64,000 bases of DNA from Sorghum bicolor (taxonomy: Eukaryota; Streptophyta; Magnoliopsida; Poales; Poaceae), in contig NC_012870.2 of the NCBI RefSeq assembly GCF_000003195.3, positions 53,836,049-53,900,048 on the forward strand, read 5' to 3'. The translations under genes and the position numbers were made by a program. How positions within the stretch are numbered: position 1 is the stretch's first letter; each line of letters starts with the position of its first letter. This document shows, piece after piece, positions 46,334-57,809 of the stretch. The notes under the pieces are model-generated. The model did no database searches and was not told the origin of the DNA. It saw only the letters and a program-made list of their open reading frames with translations.

Positions 46334-46719
46334 TGTTAGAGTGCACGGTTAGTTCCAGACCCAAACAGATCTATTAATCGATAAACGCGGAAGCATGATC
46401 GACATAGAAGAAAATACGCAAACGAGAACGACACCGAGGCACGATGTTTTTTTAACGAGGTTCGGCGATATGCTTAATCCTCGGGGCAATGACTACGGGC
46501 GCTCCTCCCCATAAACAGCAGCTACACCGGCATCCGGGCGATCCCGCGGCCTCGCCGCCACCCAAACCAGCCGCCAAGTCGTCTCATGGTTACAACAGAG
46601 GTGGCCTCATATTTATGGCCCCCTAGGACACAGACTTCGACTACAACTCTATCTTAGCCCCTAATACAACTCAAGTCCAATGTAACCAAATTGTATACAT
46701 ATTCGACACATATCTAACA
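46334..46719 (-). repeat. 5' LTR of the gag-only element
   Basis: 386 bp, about 97% identical by eye to its partner. On the minus strand its inner end is followed after two bases by the primer site. Confidence 0.85.
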
Positions 46720-46797
46720 TATGCATGTGCCGCAAGATTCGATGTGATAGAAGAATCTTAAAAAACTTTTGGTTTTTGAGGTGAAGTAAACAATGCC

Positions 46798-47160
46798 TGA
46801 GTGTGGGGATTGGGATGGCACCGAGGTGGCGTTTGGGCCGTTGGGGCGACAGGGACCTGGGCTACATTGAGTTCGTAATCTTTCTTTGGTTGTGTGGTTG
46901 TTGCTCTGTTCTTCTCTACCTTCTCAAATCGTAGATGAAACCGAGCACCGAAATTCTCAGACAAAGAAACCAAAACCAAAACAGAAAACTGAAAAAACCG
47001 ACATACAATTCGGCTTGGTTCGGTTCAATTTTGGTTTACCTTTTAAAAACTGCCCAGCCTGAATCCTCCGTCCAAACCTCCGCTTCAAACAGGTGAGGAC
47101 GTAGGTAGGGTATCTGGCTACCGCTCGTCCACGCCGCTGTTTCGCTCACTAGTCACTCGC
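46798..47160. other. Proximal upstream region of transporter B
   Basis: Unique sequence between the MITE and the conserved 5' leader. There is no clear TATA run, unlike copy A. A stretch rich in AACCGA/CGGTTC words lies at about 46930-47040. Confidence 0.35.
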
Positions 47161-47229
47161 TACTAAGAGCCTTTGCTCCTGCAGGATGGGTCGCTCCTTG
47201 GCTTGGTTCATCCCCAAATCATCAGGATT

Positions 47230-47278
<49 letters not shown>

Positions 47279-47664
47279 GCCTGCTTCTGTTCTGTGTCTT
47301 TTTTTTTTGTCTCCGCTTATATAGCCAGCAGTTCCTTTTTCTTTTTGATTGCCACAATTCTATTGCTGGTGGAGACACACAAAAGAGTAGCTGCGGGATT
47401 GAACTAATCTGTCTTATATTCCCTTACTCATTTTGGAAATGATAGGAATCACTGGGGATACAAGCATATACTGTGGAGTCCTGCCTAGTGCCTACTGCAA
47501 GCTGAATCATGCTCTTTGTATAGTGACTAATCATCCTCTTACTCTTTGTATAGTGTTTGGTTTGGCCACAGGCGGAGGTATTTGAGGTGTAGGACTGCAA
47601 GCTGGTCGATCTCCTTCAGTTGGATTTTTTGGGAGCCATCGCTGATTCCACCCTGATCGATCCC
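47160..47664 (+). other. 5' leader and probable leader intron of transporter B
   Basis: Blocks shared with copy A (AGCCTTTGCTCCTGCA, TTGGTTCATCCCCAAATCATCAGG) end at a GT at about 47233. Shared sequence resumes after CCACAG at 47571 with GCGGAGGTATTTGAGGTGTA. A 5' UTR intron of about 340 bp is inferred. Its first bases are an uninterrupted (CT)n run (47234-47274), where copy A has only GTCTCTCTCTCC. Confidence 0.45.
47234..47274 (+). repeat. (CT)20 microsatellite next to the inferred leader-intron donor
   Basis: About 41 bp of pure CT, directly after the conserved ATCAGGATTCCGG. It is expanded compared with the matching place in copy A (about 15966-15976). Confidence 0.9.
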
Positions 47665-50600
47665 ATGGATGCACAAGATGATGAGAGGCCACTGATCCAT
47701 CGCCTGCCACTACAGGTGATACATCTCCTTACCATATAGCAAATGCGACATAGTTTCTTGTCAAGATATTTTCAGTTGTTGTTCCTCTAGCAATCCTACA
47801 CGAAAGCTAGGATGTAATTTCAGTATAACAGACTTCCTTCTGGGTCTCCCATTCAGGATGAAACTTCTGAATTTACTAGCGACGGGACGGTTGATATTAG
47901 CAACCTGCCTGCTCGGAAGCAGAGAACTGGGAATTGGAAAGCATGCTTCTTTATTATAGGTACAAGAATCGCTTACTTTGTGTTCCTTATTTAACCTAGT
48001 CATACCATACTAATATTAAACAAATTGAGGCATTTGTGCATTTCTTAACTAGCTGGTGAATTCACTGAATCTGTGGCCTTCTTCGCGATCGCAAAGAACT
48101 TGGTCACTTACCTCACGGGTGTGCTCCACGAGAGCAACGTCGATGCTGCGACGACTGTGTCCACGTGGATTGGGACTTCATTCTTCACGCCGCTCATCGG
48201 AGCGTTCTTGGCCGACACATTCTGGGGACGATACTGGACAATAGCAATCTTCCTCTCCGTATACGTCACAGTAAGTTGCAAGCATACTCCGTTTGTTTTG
48301 AACCGTGAAAGACCCTGTTCGACCTGTTGCCATTGCCAGGGGATGATGATCCTGACCGGTTCAGCTCTTCTTCCACTGCTGATGGGCTTGTCCTACAACC
48401 GAGGCATTCACCGCCTCACCGCGTACCTGGGCCTCTACCTTATTGCTCTTGGCAGCGGTGGAATTAAGCCATGTGTCTGTTCGCTCGGTGCCGATCAGTT
48501 TGACGCGGCTGACCCAGTGGAGCGGGTGACCAAGGCCTCCTTCTTCAACTGGTACTACTTCTCGGTCAACATCGGCTCCCTGCTGTCCGCGACTGTGGTC
48601 GTCTGGGTGCAGGACAACATTGGCTGGGGACTCGGGTTTGCGATCCCGACGGTGCTCATGCTGTCTGGACTTGCTGTGTTCGTCGCCGGTAGGAAGGTTT
48701 ACAGGTACCAGAGAGTGGAAGGAAGCCCTCTGACAAGAGTCTCCCAGGTGCTTGTTGCTGCTGTCAGGAACTACCATTTGGTCTTGCCTGAAGACAGCTC
48801 TGCTCTGTATCAGGTGCCTTCACCAACTGAAGGAAATCATTGCAAGATTCAGCATACAAGTCAATTCAGGTAATTGAATACAGAATTACTGCTTTGCAGT
48901 CGCCTGAAATTTAGCTTTTCCCTCAGTCACCCGCCTCCCCCACGCTCTTCCTCCCACGTCCCACGATTGCACGCCCGTGTCCGACCGTGCCAGAGAGACA
49001 AAGAAGAAGATGATGGGTTGGCAGCAGCGGCGGCCCTCTCTCAATGACTCTCTCTCTTTTCTTCGCCAACTCTAGCGTGCTTAGAAGAGAAGGAATCAGA
49101 GGAGGAAGGCCGGCCAGGTGATGGGGACGGTGGTGGGACCGTGGGTGGGCGGCTTAGGGTCTTGCGGCGGTGGAGGTGGCTTAGACAGGGCAAGAGCATC
49201 CATGGCATGGCTAGAGGCTTGAGCTTGCCACAAAAGGAGGAGAGGGAAAGAAGGCGGCCTCCACGGGGGTTTCGCTAGAGCTCCAAGACCGGGCTACACA
49301 GCCGTGGCTTTGGAGCTCCGACTAAACCTTAGCGCACTGTGGGGGTGAGGACGAGGAGGTGTGTGTGGACGTGAGAAGGAATATGACGAGGAGGTGTGTG
49401 GGCACGAAAAAGAAGACCTGGGTGGTGGTAGGCGAGGCAGGCACGCGTGGGGCACAGAAGTTGATGACTGACAGCGTAAGTTATCTGCCCGCCATAAATA
49501 ACCAACTGAATAAGATTGCTGAGGCCTTGTTTAGATGCAAAAAGATTTTGGATTTCGGTACTATAGCACTTTCGTTTGTTTGTGGCAAATATTGTCCAAT
49601 CATGGACTACTAGGATCAAGAGATTCGTCTCGCGATTTACAGTTAAACTGTGCAATTAGTTTTTATTTTCGTCTATATTTAATACTTCATGCATGTGCCG
49701 GAAGATTGGATGTGACAGGGAATCTTGAAAACTTTTTGATTTTTGAGTGAACTAAACAAGGCCTGAATTGACGATCGAGGTTAACAAGTGATCTGTCCAC
49801 ATGTACGAACAGACAACAATAAGAAAGATGCGTCTCTTGAACGTCGTCCTATCAAATACAATTTTTATTATTGTTTTACCTAAAAATTATGAAACTGTGT
49901 GATGCCTGACATAGATATAATTGCATGAATTCCTGTCCAGGTTCCTTGACAAGGCTGCCATTGTAGCGCCATCCTCCGGCGACGGCGAGAAAGTACGGAC
50001 AAGCCCATGGAGGCTCTGCACGGTGTCCCAGGTCGAGGAGCTGAAGATGGTGCTCCGGATGTTCCCCGTGTGGGCGTCGATGGTGCTCTTCTTCGCGGCC
50101 ACCGCCCAGATGTCGTCGACCTTCATCGAGCAAGGCGAGACCATGGACAACCACGTCGGGCCATTCACCGTGCCGGCAGCATCCCTCGCCATCTTCGACG
50201 TCATCAGCGTCATGTTCTGCATACCCATCTACGACAAAGTGCTTGTGCCGCTGGCCCGGCGCGCCACGGGCAAGGAGCGAGGCCTGTCACAGCTGCAACG
50301 GCTGGGCGTTGGCCTCGCGCTGTCCGTGGCCGGAATGGTGTACGTGGCGCTGGTCGAGGCCCGGCGGTTGTCTCTCACCCACGCAGCGCCCGACAGGCAG
50401 TCGTCGATGAGCATCATGTGGCAGGCGCCGGCATTCGCGGTGCTCGGCGTGGGGGAGGTGTTCACGGCCATCGGTGCCCTTGAGTTCTTCTACGATCAGT
50501 CACCGGACGGCATGAAGAGCCTCGGCACAGCCCTTGCGCAGCTCGCCACCGCGGCGGGCAACTACTTCAACTCTGCCGTGCTCGCCGCCGTCGCGGCCGT

Positions 50601-50766
50601 CACGACGCGCAACGGGAAGCCAGGGTGGATCCCCGACGACCTGAATAAGGGCCACCTGGACTATTTCTTTTGGTTGATGGCTGTTCTCGGTGTGGTGAAC
50701 CTGCTGTACTTCCTGCATTGCTCCATCAGGTACAGAGGCAACAACAGCAGCAGGGCATACTCTTGA
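47665..50766 (+). CDS. NPF8-like: NRT1/PTR family (NPF8-like) transporter, copy B
   Basis: Paralogue of the copy at 16396-18674, with the same five-exon structure: 47665-47715, 47857-47959, 48053-48270, 48340-48869 and 49941-50766. The exons join in frame to 575 residues. It has the same NPF blocks: [56 protein letters not shown] and [18 protein letters not shown]. The TM1 ExxER motif reads E-F-T-E-S at residues 54-58, so the coupling arginine is lost here too, but to a different residue than in copy A. Intron 4 is 1071 bp, against 77 bp in copy A, because of insertions. No stop or frameshift is seen and splice sites are canonical, so the gene looks functional. The substrate is unknown; peptides are the family expectation for NPF8. 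Confidence 0.9.
48870..49940 (+). other. Expanded intron 4 of transporter B
   Basis: Flanked by GTAATT (donor) and GTCCAG (acceptor). A GC-rich 600-bp segment (about 48890-49510), with no recognised gene and no counterpart in copy A, is followed by a MITE (49523-49763). The minus-strand ORF at 49329-49655 spans both and is not credible as a gene. Confidence 0.7.
49523..49763 (+). mobile_element. GGCCTTGTTTAG-family MITE in intron 4 of transporter B
   Basis: 241 bp, starting GGCCTTGTTTAGATGC and ending AACTAAACAAGGCC, flanked by TGA on each side (a 3-bp duplication). The family core is well kept (CACTTTCGTTTGTTTGTGG, ATATTTAATACTTCATGCATG). It is in the same strand direction as the gene. Confidence 0.8.
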
Positions 50767-50798
50767 CATCATATGTGCCCACTATATGACAAGATGAC

Positions 50799-50804
50799 AA
50801 TAAA
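50799..50804 (+). terminator. Candidate polyadenylation signal of transporter B
   Basis: AATAAA lies 33 bp after the stop codon. Plant signals are loose, so this is only suggestive. Confidence 0.35.
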
Positions 50805-51301
50805 GAGAGATGGACATCGGATTTATCAGACGCCATTCGTGGCGTCCCCACAATAATGAGTTTGCTCGCCGATCATGGTCACACAAGAATTATGATGCTA
50901 GCTATTAAGCTGAATTATAATGCTAGCTACTAAGCTGAATTTGCTCGCCGGTCACCTACCTGCTGATGGAACCGATTTATAATGTACGGAGAGCTCAGCT
51001 GAGCAGAACACACCAGGGTTCTAGAGGAGGCCGGAGAGCAAAGTACGCCAGGACAAGTAAGGAGAGCTGAGCACGCTGATAATCCCCTGCAGCTTGAGAT
51101 GGCGAAGCATGGCCGGAGCACGCCGAGGCCAACGCCAGTGTCGAGCCCGCCAATGGCCGTCGCCCGCCTATGCGGCACGGCCCTCTGGCCACCTCCAGCT
51201 GACGCAGCAGCAGCACGTACGCCCCTCCGGCCAACACGCTTGCACGGCACGCATACTACACAATGAGGCATTGGTCGATGCTCAAAATGGCCAAAAACCT
51301 C
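50805..51301. other. Intergenic sequence between transporter B and the CACTA region
   Basis: Overlapping ORFs of 80-136 codons occur on both strands in GC-rich sequence (50930-51340), without any motif I know. AGCTGAATT..GCTAGCTACTAAGCTGAATTTGCTCGCCG-like short duplications occur at about 50860-50950. No gene is called. Confidence 0.35.
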
Positions 51302-51319
51302 GGCCTTTCTACGGCCCGG

Positions 51320-51452
51320 GGTTAAAGACCCCTTTAACACCGGTTCGTAACACGAACCGATGCTAAAGGGTCCTGCCCAACGGCTACTGACAGGTGCTGT
51401 CGGGGCAGAGACCCTTTAACACCGGCTCGTATTACCAACCGGTGCTAAAAGG
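51320..51452. repeat. Left subterminal inverted-repeat units
   Basis: Two units pair CCTTTAACACCGGTTCGT with CGAACCGATGCTAAAGG, and CCCTTTAACACCGGC with CCGGTGCTAAAAGG. In CACTA elements such units are bound by the TNPA protein during transposition. They match the inner cluster at 57810-58024. Confidence 0.65.
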
Positions 51453-51495
51453 TCCCTTTTACCACCGGCCAGCGCCACGGGCCGAGGCAAAGCCT

Positions 51496-52422
<927 letters not shown>

Positions 52423-52944
52423 ATGGCAACCGTGACCGGGTCTTCGGTCTCTCAACGGGTTCAAAAGCGATATCGTCCGGAACTCCCTCTCATTACTTGT
52501 GGCAAGTGTGGGCAGAAGATTTTGATGGAGTACAAAGTGTCGAAAGAGGGAGTAAACAAGGGTCGTATATTCTACAAGTGTCCGGATCGTAATGTGAGTT
52601 ATTTCCAGACATTTGCTTATATATGTGCATATTTTTTAAATGATATTAATTAAACTTTTGATTCTCTCTTTTAATTTCAGTGGGACGGTACCGGCGGATG
52701 TACAGGTTGGTACTGGGAGGAAGAATACATTGAACACATTAAGAAATCTTTTGCACAGGTGGTTGAGGCTGAAGGTGGTGAGGCAGTGAGCCGACGAAAG
52801 GAGTTCAATGATGTTGATCAAGCGAATGATCTATCTATTATAGTTGGGATCGGACGCGAACTAATTATGTTGCTTAAGTGCATTTTAGTTTTGGTTTTTT
52901 TAGTGCTAGTTGCGATTGTATTTGTTGTAGCCAAGCTTTCCTAA
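52423..52944 (+). CDS. Small GRF-type zinc finger protein with a C-terminal membrane helix
   Basis: Two exons, 52423-52593 and 52681-52944 (donor GTGAGT, acceptor TTTCAG), join in frame to 144 residues. Residues 26-75 form a GRF zinc finger: CGKCGQKILMEYKVSKEG, GRIFYKCPD, then WDGTGGCTGWYWEEEY with the final Cys. The last 25 residues are a hydrophobic helix (LIMLLKCILVLVFLVLVAIVF), so the product is probably tail-anchored. GRF fingers in other proteins bind single-stranded nucleic acid. I know similar short GRF-plus-helix proteins are common in grass genomes, but no function is established. The reading frame is intact while the neighbouring transposase is broken. It could belong to the CACTA or be a captured host gene. 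Confidence 0.7.
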
Positions 52945-53039
52945 ATTAATCAACTATGTATCTTAGACATGTTGTGCAATAAGATGAGAAACTATATGTG
53001 TGCATGGTTTTCATAATATATATGTTATATTTAATGCAG

Positions 53040-56000
53040 ATGGTAACACGTAATTGGATGTATAATGCCGATCGGCGCTCCGAAGAGTTCATTAATGGCA
53101 TGCACTATTTCTTAAGTGTGGCCGAGACAAATAAGAGGGACGGTTTCATGTGCTGTCCATGTGCCGTGTGCAAGAATTTGACGGAATATTCTAACTCAAG
53201 AACTCTTCATTCAATCTTATTAAAGTCTGGTTTCGTACCAAACTATATTTGTTGGACCAAACATGGAGAAAGCGGGATTATAATGGATGAAGGTGAAGAA
53301 GAAGAAGAAGAATTAGACCATGCCAATATTATTGCTCAGTACGGTGGCTTCAATGATGTTGCAATGGGGGGAGATAATGAAGAAGAGGTAGCGGCAGAAG
53401 ATGATCGGGGCGATGATGCTTTTGGTGATGCCATCCGTGATGCACAAAGAGAATGTGAAAGTGATAAAGAGAAAGCCAAGTTCGAGCGCATGCTAGAGGA
53501 CCACAGGAAATCGCTATATCCCACCGCTGAAGAGGGGCAAAAAAAAGCTGGGTACCACACTAGAATTGCCGCAATGGAAGGCAAAGAATGGTACATCTGA
53601 CAAGGCATTTGGGCAGTTATTGAAGATCATAAAAAAGATGCTTCCGAAAGGCAACGAATTGCCCACCACTACGTATGAAGCAAAACAGGTTGTCTGCCCT
53701 TTGGGATTAGAAAACCATAAGATACACGCATGTCCTAATGACTGCATCCTCTACTGTGGGGAGGAATACGAGAATTTGGATGCATGTCCAGTATGTAAGG
53801 CATCACGGTATAAGATTAGACGAGATGATCCTGGCGATGTTGAGGGTGAAAAACGTCATAGGAAGAAAATTCCTACCAAGGTTATGTGGTATGCTCCTAT
53901 AATACCACGATTAAAACATCTGTTCAGAAATAAGGACAATGGAAAGTTGTTGCGGTGGCATAAAGAAGACCGTAAGATAGACAATACGCTGAGACACCCT
54001 GCCGATGGATCCCAGTGGAGAGCGATAGACAGAGAATTCCCAGATTTTGCAGATGATGCTAGAAACTTATGGTTCGCCTTAAGTACAGATGGTATGAATC
54101 CTTTCGGTGAGCAGAGCAGTAGTCACAGCACTTGGCCAGTTACTCTATGTATCTACAACCTTCCTCCATGGCTATGCATGAAGCGGAAGTTTATTATGAT
54201 GCCGGTGCTTATCCAAGGACCGAAGCAACCTGGCAATGACATAGATGTCTACCTAAGGTCATTAGTTGAGGAACTTCAACTTTTATGGAGCAAACCAGGA
54301 GTTCACGTGTGGGATGAGTACAAACAAGAGCACTTTGACCTGCGAGCATTGCTGTTTGTAACAATCAATGATTGGCCAGCTCTGAGTAATCTTTTAGGCT
54401 AGTCAAACAAGGGATATAATGCATGCACACATTGTTATGAAGACCTTGACTGTGTATTTTTGAAAAAATGTCGAAAGGTCGTGTACCTTGGCCACCGTCG
54501 GTTTCTTCCTGTGAACCACCCAGTACGAAAGAAAGGCAAGCATTTTAAAGGCAAGGCAGACCACCGGACCAAACCTCTCAATCGAACCGGGGATGATGTA
54601 CTCGAAATGGTCAAGGATATAAAAGTGGTATTTGGAAAGGGACGAGGCAGCAAACCTATTCCCAAGGATGCTAAGGGACATGTACCCAAGTGGAAGAAGA
54701 AATCCATATTTTGGGAGCTACCTTACTGGAATGTCCTAGAGGTCCGCAACGCGATCGATGTGATGCATCTGACAAAGAATCTTTGTGTGAACTTGCTCGG
54801 ATTCATGGGTGTCTACAGGAAGTCTAAGGATTCACTTGAAGCACGACAAGACTTGCAGCGCATGAAAGAACGAGACAACCTGCATCCAGAAAAGACAGAT
54901 GATGGACGTCATTACTTAAGCCCTGCTAGCTACACTCTGAGCAAAGAAGAGAAGGAAAGCATGTTTGAATGTCTTAGCAGCATCAAGGTCCCATCAGGAT
55001 TATCCTCCAATATCAAGGGAATAATTAATGTGCCAGAGAATAAATTCCTGAACTTGAAGTCTCATGACTGTCACGTTCTAATGACGCAATTGCTGCCGGT
55101 CGTTTTAAGAGGAATTTTACCTCCATACGTACGTCTAGCCACCGTAAAGCTATGTGCATTCCTCAATGCAATTTCTCAGAAGGCAATCAATCCAGAGCAA
55201 CTAGCTACTCTGCAGAATGATGTCGTTCAATGTCTCGTCAGCTTTGAGTTGGTGTTCCCTCCATCCTTCTTCGATATCATGACACACCTCCTAGTTCATC
55301 TGGTCAAAGAGATTCGTATTCTCGGTCCTGTGTTCCTACACAACATGTTCCCCTTCGAGAGATTCATGGGTGTCCTAAAGAAATATGTCCATAGTCGTTC
55401 TCGACTAGAAGGAAGCATTGCCAAGGGCTACGGAACAGAGGAGGTCATAGAGTTCTGTGTTGACTTTATTCCAGACCTTGACCCAATTGGCATTCCTGAA
55501 TCTCGACACGAGGGCAGACTCAGCGGAAAGGGAACACTTGGGAAGAAAACATATATTAGTACGGGAGACGATTACTTCAATAAAGCACACTACACAGTTC
55601 TCCAGAACTCCTCATTGGTGGAACCATATGTTGAGGTACACAAAGATTTCCTACGGTCCCAGTGGCTCGGGAAGAATGAAGCTTGGATAATGCGTCAGCA
55701 CATGGAAACTTTTGGCGATTGGTTGCGCAAAAAATGTCAAGGTGATGAAAACATTGATGAGCAGCTTTATTTGTTGGCCAAGCAACCATCATGGCATGTC
55801 CTCACGTACAAAGGGTACCACCAGATAAATGGTAACACATTTTACACAGTTGGCCAAGATAAAAGGAGCACCAACCAAAATAGTGGTGTACGCGTGGATG
55901 CTACGGATCCAAATGGGAACAGACAAACATATTATGGACGCATAGAAGACATATGGGAACTAGTCTATGCAGCTAATTTTAAAGTTCCTTTGTTCCGGTG

Positions 56001-56415
56001 CCAATGGGTGAAGATGACCGGAGGTGGGATAACAGTCGACAAGGAGTATGGGATGACAACCGTGGACCTTAACAATAGTGGGTTCAAAGACGAACCATTC
56101 GTCCTTGCTGCAGACGTGAGTCAGGTGTTCTATGTCAAAGATATGTCTACGAAACCATAGAGAGGAAGAAATGATGACCACTCAATCATCAATGAGCCAA
56201 AGCGCCACATTGTCCTTTCTGGGAAAAGAAACATTGTCGGAATTGAGGACAAGTCAGACATGTCAGGCGATTACGAAAGGGATGATCGAATTCCGCCCTT
56301 CATAGTCAACAAAGACCCAAGCATTCTGTTAAACAATGAGGATACTCCATGGTTACGACAGGATCATAACCAAGGGTCATACGTCAAGAAGAAGTTCACT
56401 GTTGTGTCAGCTTAA
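53040..56415 (+). pseudogene. TNP2-type CACTA transposase, broken by one frameshift and two amber stops
   Basis: From the ATG at 53040 (MVTRNWMYNADRRSEEF) there is a transposase-associated domain (PF13963 type, with CPCAVCKN), then an acidic linker. The TNP2 transposase domain (PF02992 type) follows: CPNDCILYCGEEYENLDACP, FALSTDGMNPFG, CTHCYE and WNVLEVRNAIDVMHLTKNL. DUF4218 (about 55050-55450: LATVKLCAFLNAIS, FPFERFMGVLKKYV) and DUF4216 (about 55920 on) come next. Lesions: an A8 run at 53539-53546 shifts the frame, TAG at 54400-54402 falls before SNKGYNACTHC, and TAG at 56158-56160 falls before conserved C-terminal text (RHIVLSGKRNIVG) that runs to TAA at 56413. It normally cuts CACTA ends; here it should be inactive. 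Confidence 0.85.
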
Positions 56416-56517
56416 CATAAAGTCATGTTTAATAGTATGTGTTGTAAAATGTATGAATTCTGAGAATTGTATGAAACTATATTTGAGAATTGTGAATTTT
56501 GTATTCATGACTTTTCC

Positions 56518-56748
56518 ATTTTGATGAGTGGAACAATATTGGTATTCATGACTTTTCCATTCGAGACCATCTAGGGTTCCGAAACCGCTGCGTGGCTATG
56601 AATTCTATGAAAATTTAAAATTCAGTGGTTCAAACTTTTCCAAATGAAAAGTTGACCATTAGACAAAATGTAGAACTTGATGAGTGTAGCAAACTTTGTA
56701 TTCATGACTTTTCCATTTGGGACAATCTAGGGTTCGGTCAAAGGGTGT
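56518..56748. repeat. 231-bp direct repeat, copy 1
   Basis: Matches 57197-57427 at an offset of 679 bp with only about two differences by eye. Confidence 0.9.
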
Positions 56749-57196
56749 TTTTGTAAAAACCAATGCTTTGACTTTGGTCAAACTTGATCAAATGGCCCAT
56801 TTGATGACTTCATATGAAAAACTTTTGAATACAAAGTTGTTAGAGATCATTAAAATCTACATTTGATATATTGACCATTTTTCCATTTGGATAAATTTGA
56901 GCCAATCCTAAGCACATTTGTTCAAAATCCAAGACGGGTTTTGGTCAAACTTGGTCAAATGACAAAATAAATTACTTCAAATAAAAAAATTTTGAATACC
57001 AAGTTGTTAGGTATCATTAAGATCTAAACTTTTTATATACACAATTTTTTCATTTGAGAAAGTTTAAGTTAACAATACCCACCAATTCTTAAATCTCACA
57101 CAAACTATATGAAACTATATGTGTCAGTTGTGGATTTTCAACTACACCTTCCCAAAACTTTGTCAAATGCAAAAATGGTCTATATATTAAATGTAG

Positions 57197-57427
57197 ATTT
57201 TGATGAGTGGAACAATATTGGTATTCATGACTTTTCCATTCGAGACCATCTAGGGTTCCGAAACCGCTGCGTGGCTATGAGTTCTATGAAAATTCAAAAT
57301 TCAGTGGTTCAAACTTTTCCAAATGAAAAGTTGACCATTAGACAAAATGTAGAACTTGATGAGTGTAGCAAACTTTGTATTCATGACTTTTCCATTTGGG
57401 ACAATCTAGGGTTCGGTCAAAGGGTGT
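57197..57427. repeat. 231-bp direct repeat, copy 2
   Basis: Second copy of 56518-56748. The sequence between and around the copies is not conserved at this level. Confidence 0.9.
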
Positions 57428-57809
57428 GTTCATCAAGATATATATTTTTATATGATTTTTTATTTGATGAAAACTATACCCAACTAGCATTCCTAGTAAT
57501 AAATGACAAAAATAAAAAGTTTTACGTCAATATGATGTGAAAATAAATTTCCAATTGATTGGATATAGTTTTTGTAAATTTATTGGAATAATATATTTTT
57601 GCATTAACAAAATACTAAACATTTCTTACAAAATCATTGCAAATTATAAAAATACAATAAGATATTTAAGGTTAAAAATTTTCATGTGTACATTAAAAAA
57701 ATTACAATATATGTCACTGTTTAAAAAATATTATGCAAAATATTTAATTTACTATACAATTTCTAATATAAACTGTATATATAAACAATTGAAAAACCCT
57801 AAACTAAAA

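Larger units (their letters stand above)
43370..46719 (-). mobile_element. 3.35 kb gag-only copia-like element (TR-GAG-like)
   Basis: Two 386-bp LTRs (43370-43755 and 46334-46719), both TGTTAGAG..TATCTAACA, differ at about 13 positions by eye. The 6 bases TATGCA precede and follow the element (43364-43369 and 46720-46725). Inside are only a copia gag with a zinc knuckle and a short protease-like tail. Integrase, reverse transcriptase and RNase H are absent. This matches the published concept of non-autonomous TR-GAG elements, which depend on enzymes from a relative. Confidence 0.85.
43198..46797 (+). mobile_element. Fourth MITE of the same family, split by a 3.35 kb retroelement
   Basis: The left half (43198-43369) starts GGCCTTGTTTAGTTGG. 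The right half (46720-46797) ends GTAAACAATGCC. The break falls in the family's conserved CCATGCATGTGCC word. Removing 43370-46719 plus one TATGCA restores a full MITE of about 244 bp. Confidence 0.75.
56416..57807. other. AT-rich spacer with a 231-bp direct repeat
   Basis: There is no gene. It includes two near-identical 231-bp copies (56518-56748 and 57197-57427), each with an internal pair of TTCATGACTTTTCCATT words about 157 bp apart. The word TTGGTCAAACTTG.TCAAATG is also repeated between them. The ORF at 57109-57540 exists only because of the repeat. Confidence 0.5.

Noticed and set aside
57109..57540. 143-codon ORF
   Set aside because: Most of it is the 231-bp direct repeat. Its twin at 56518-56748 is not open, so there is no sign of coding constraint.
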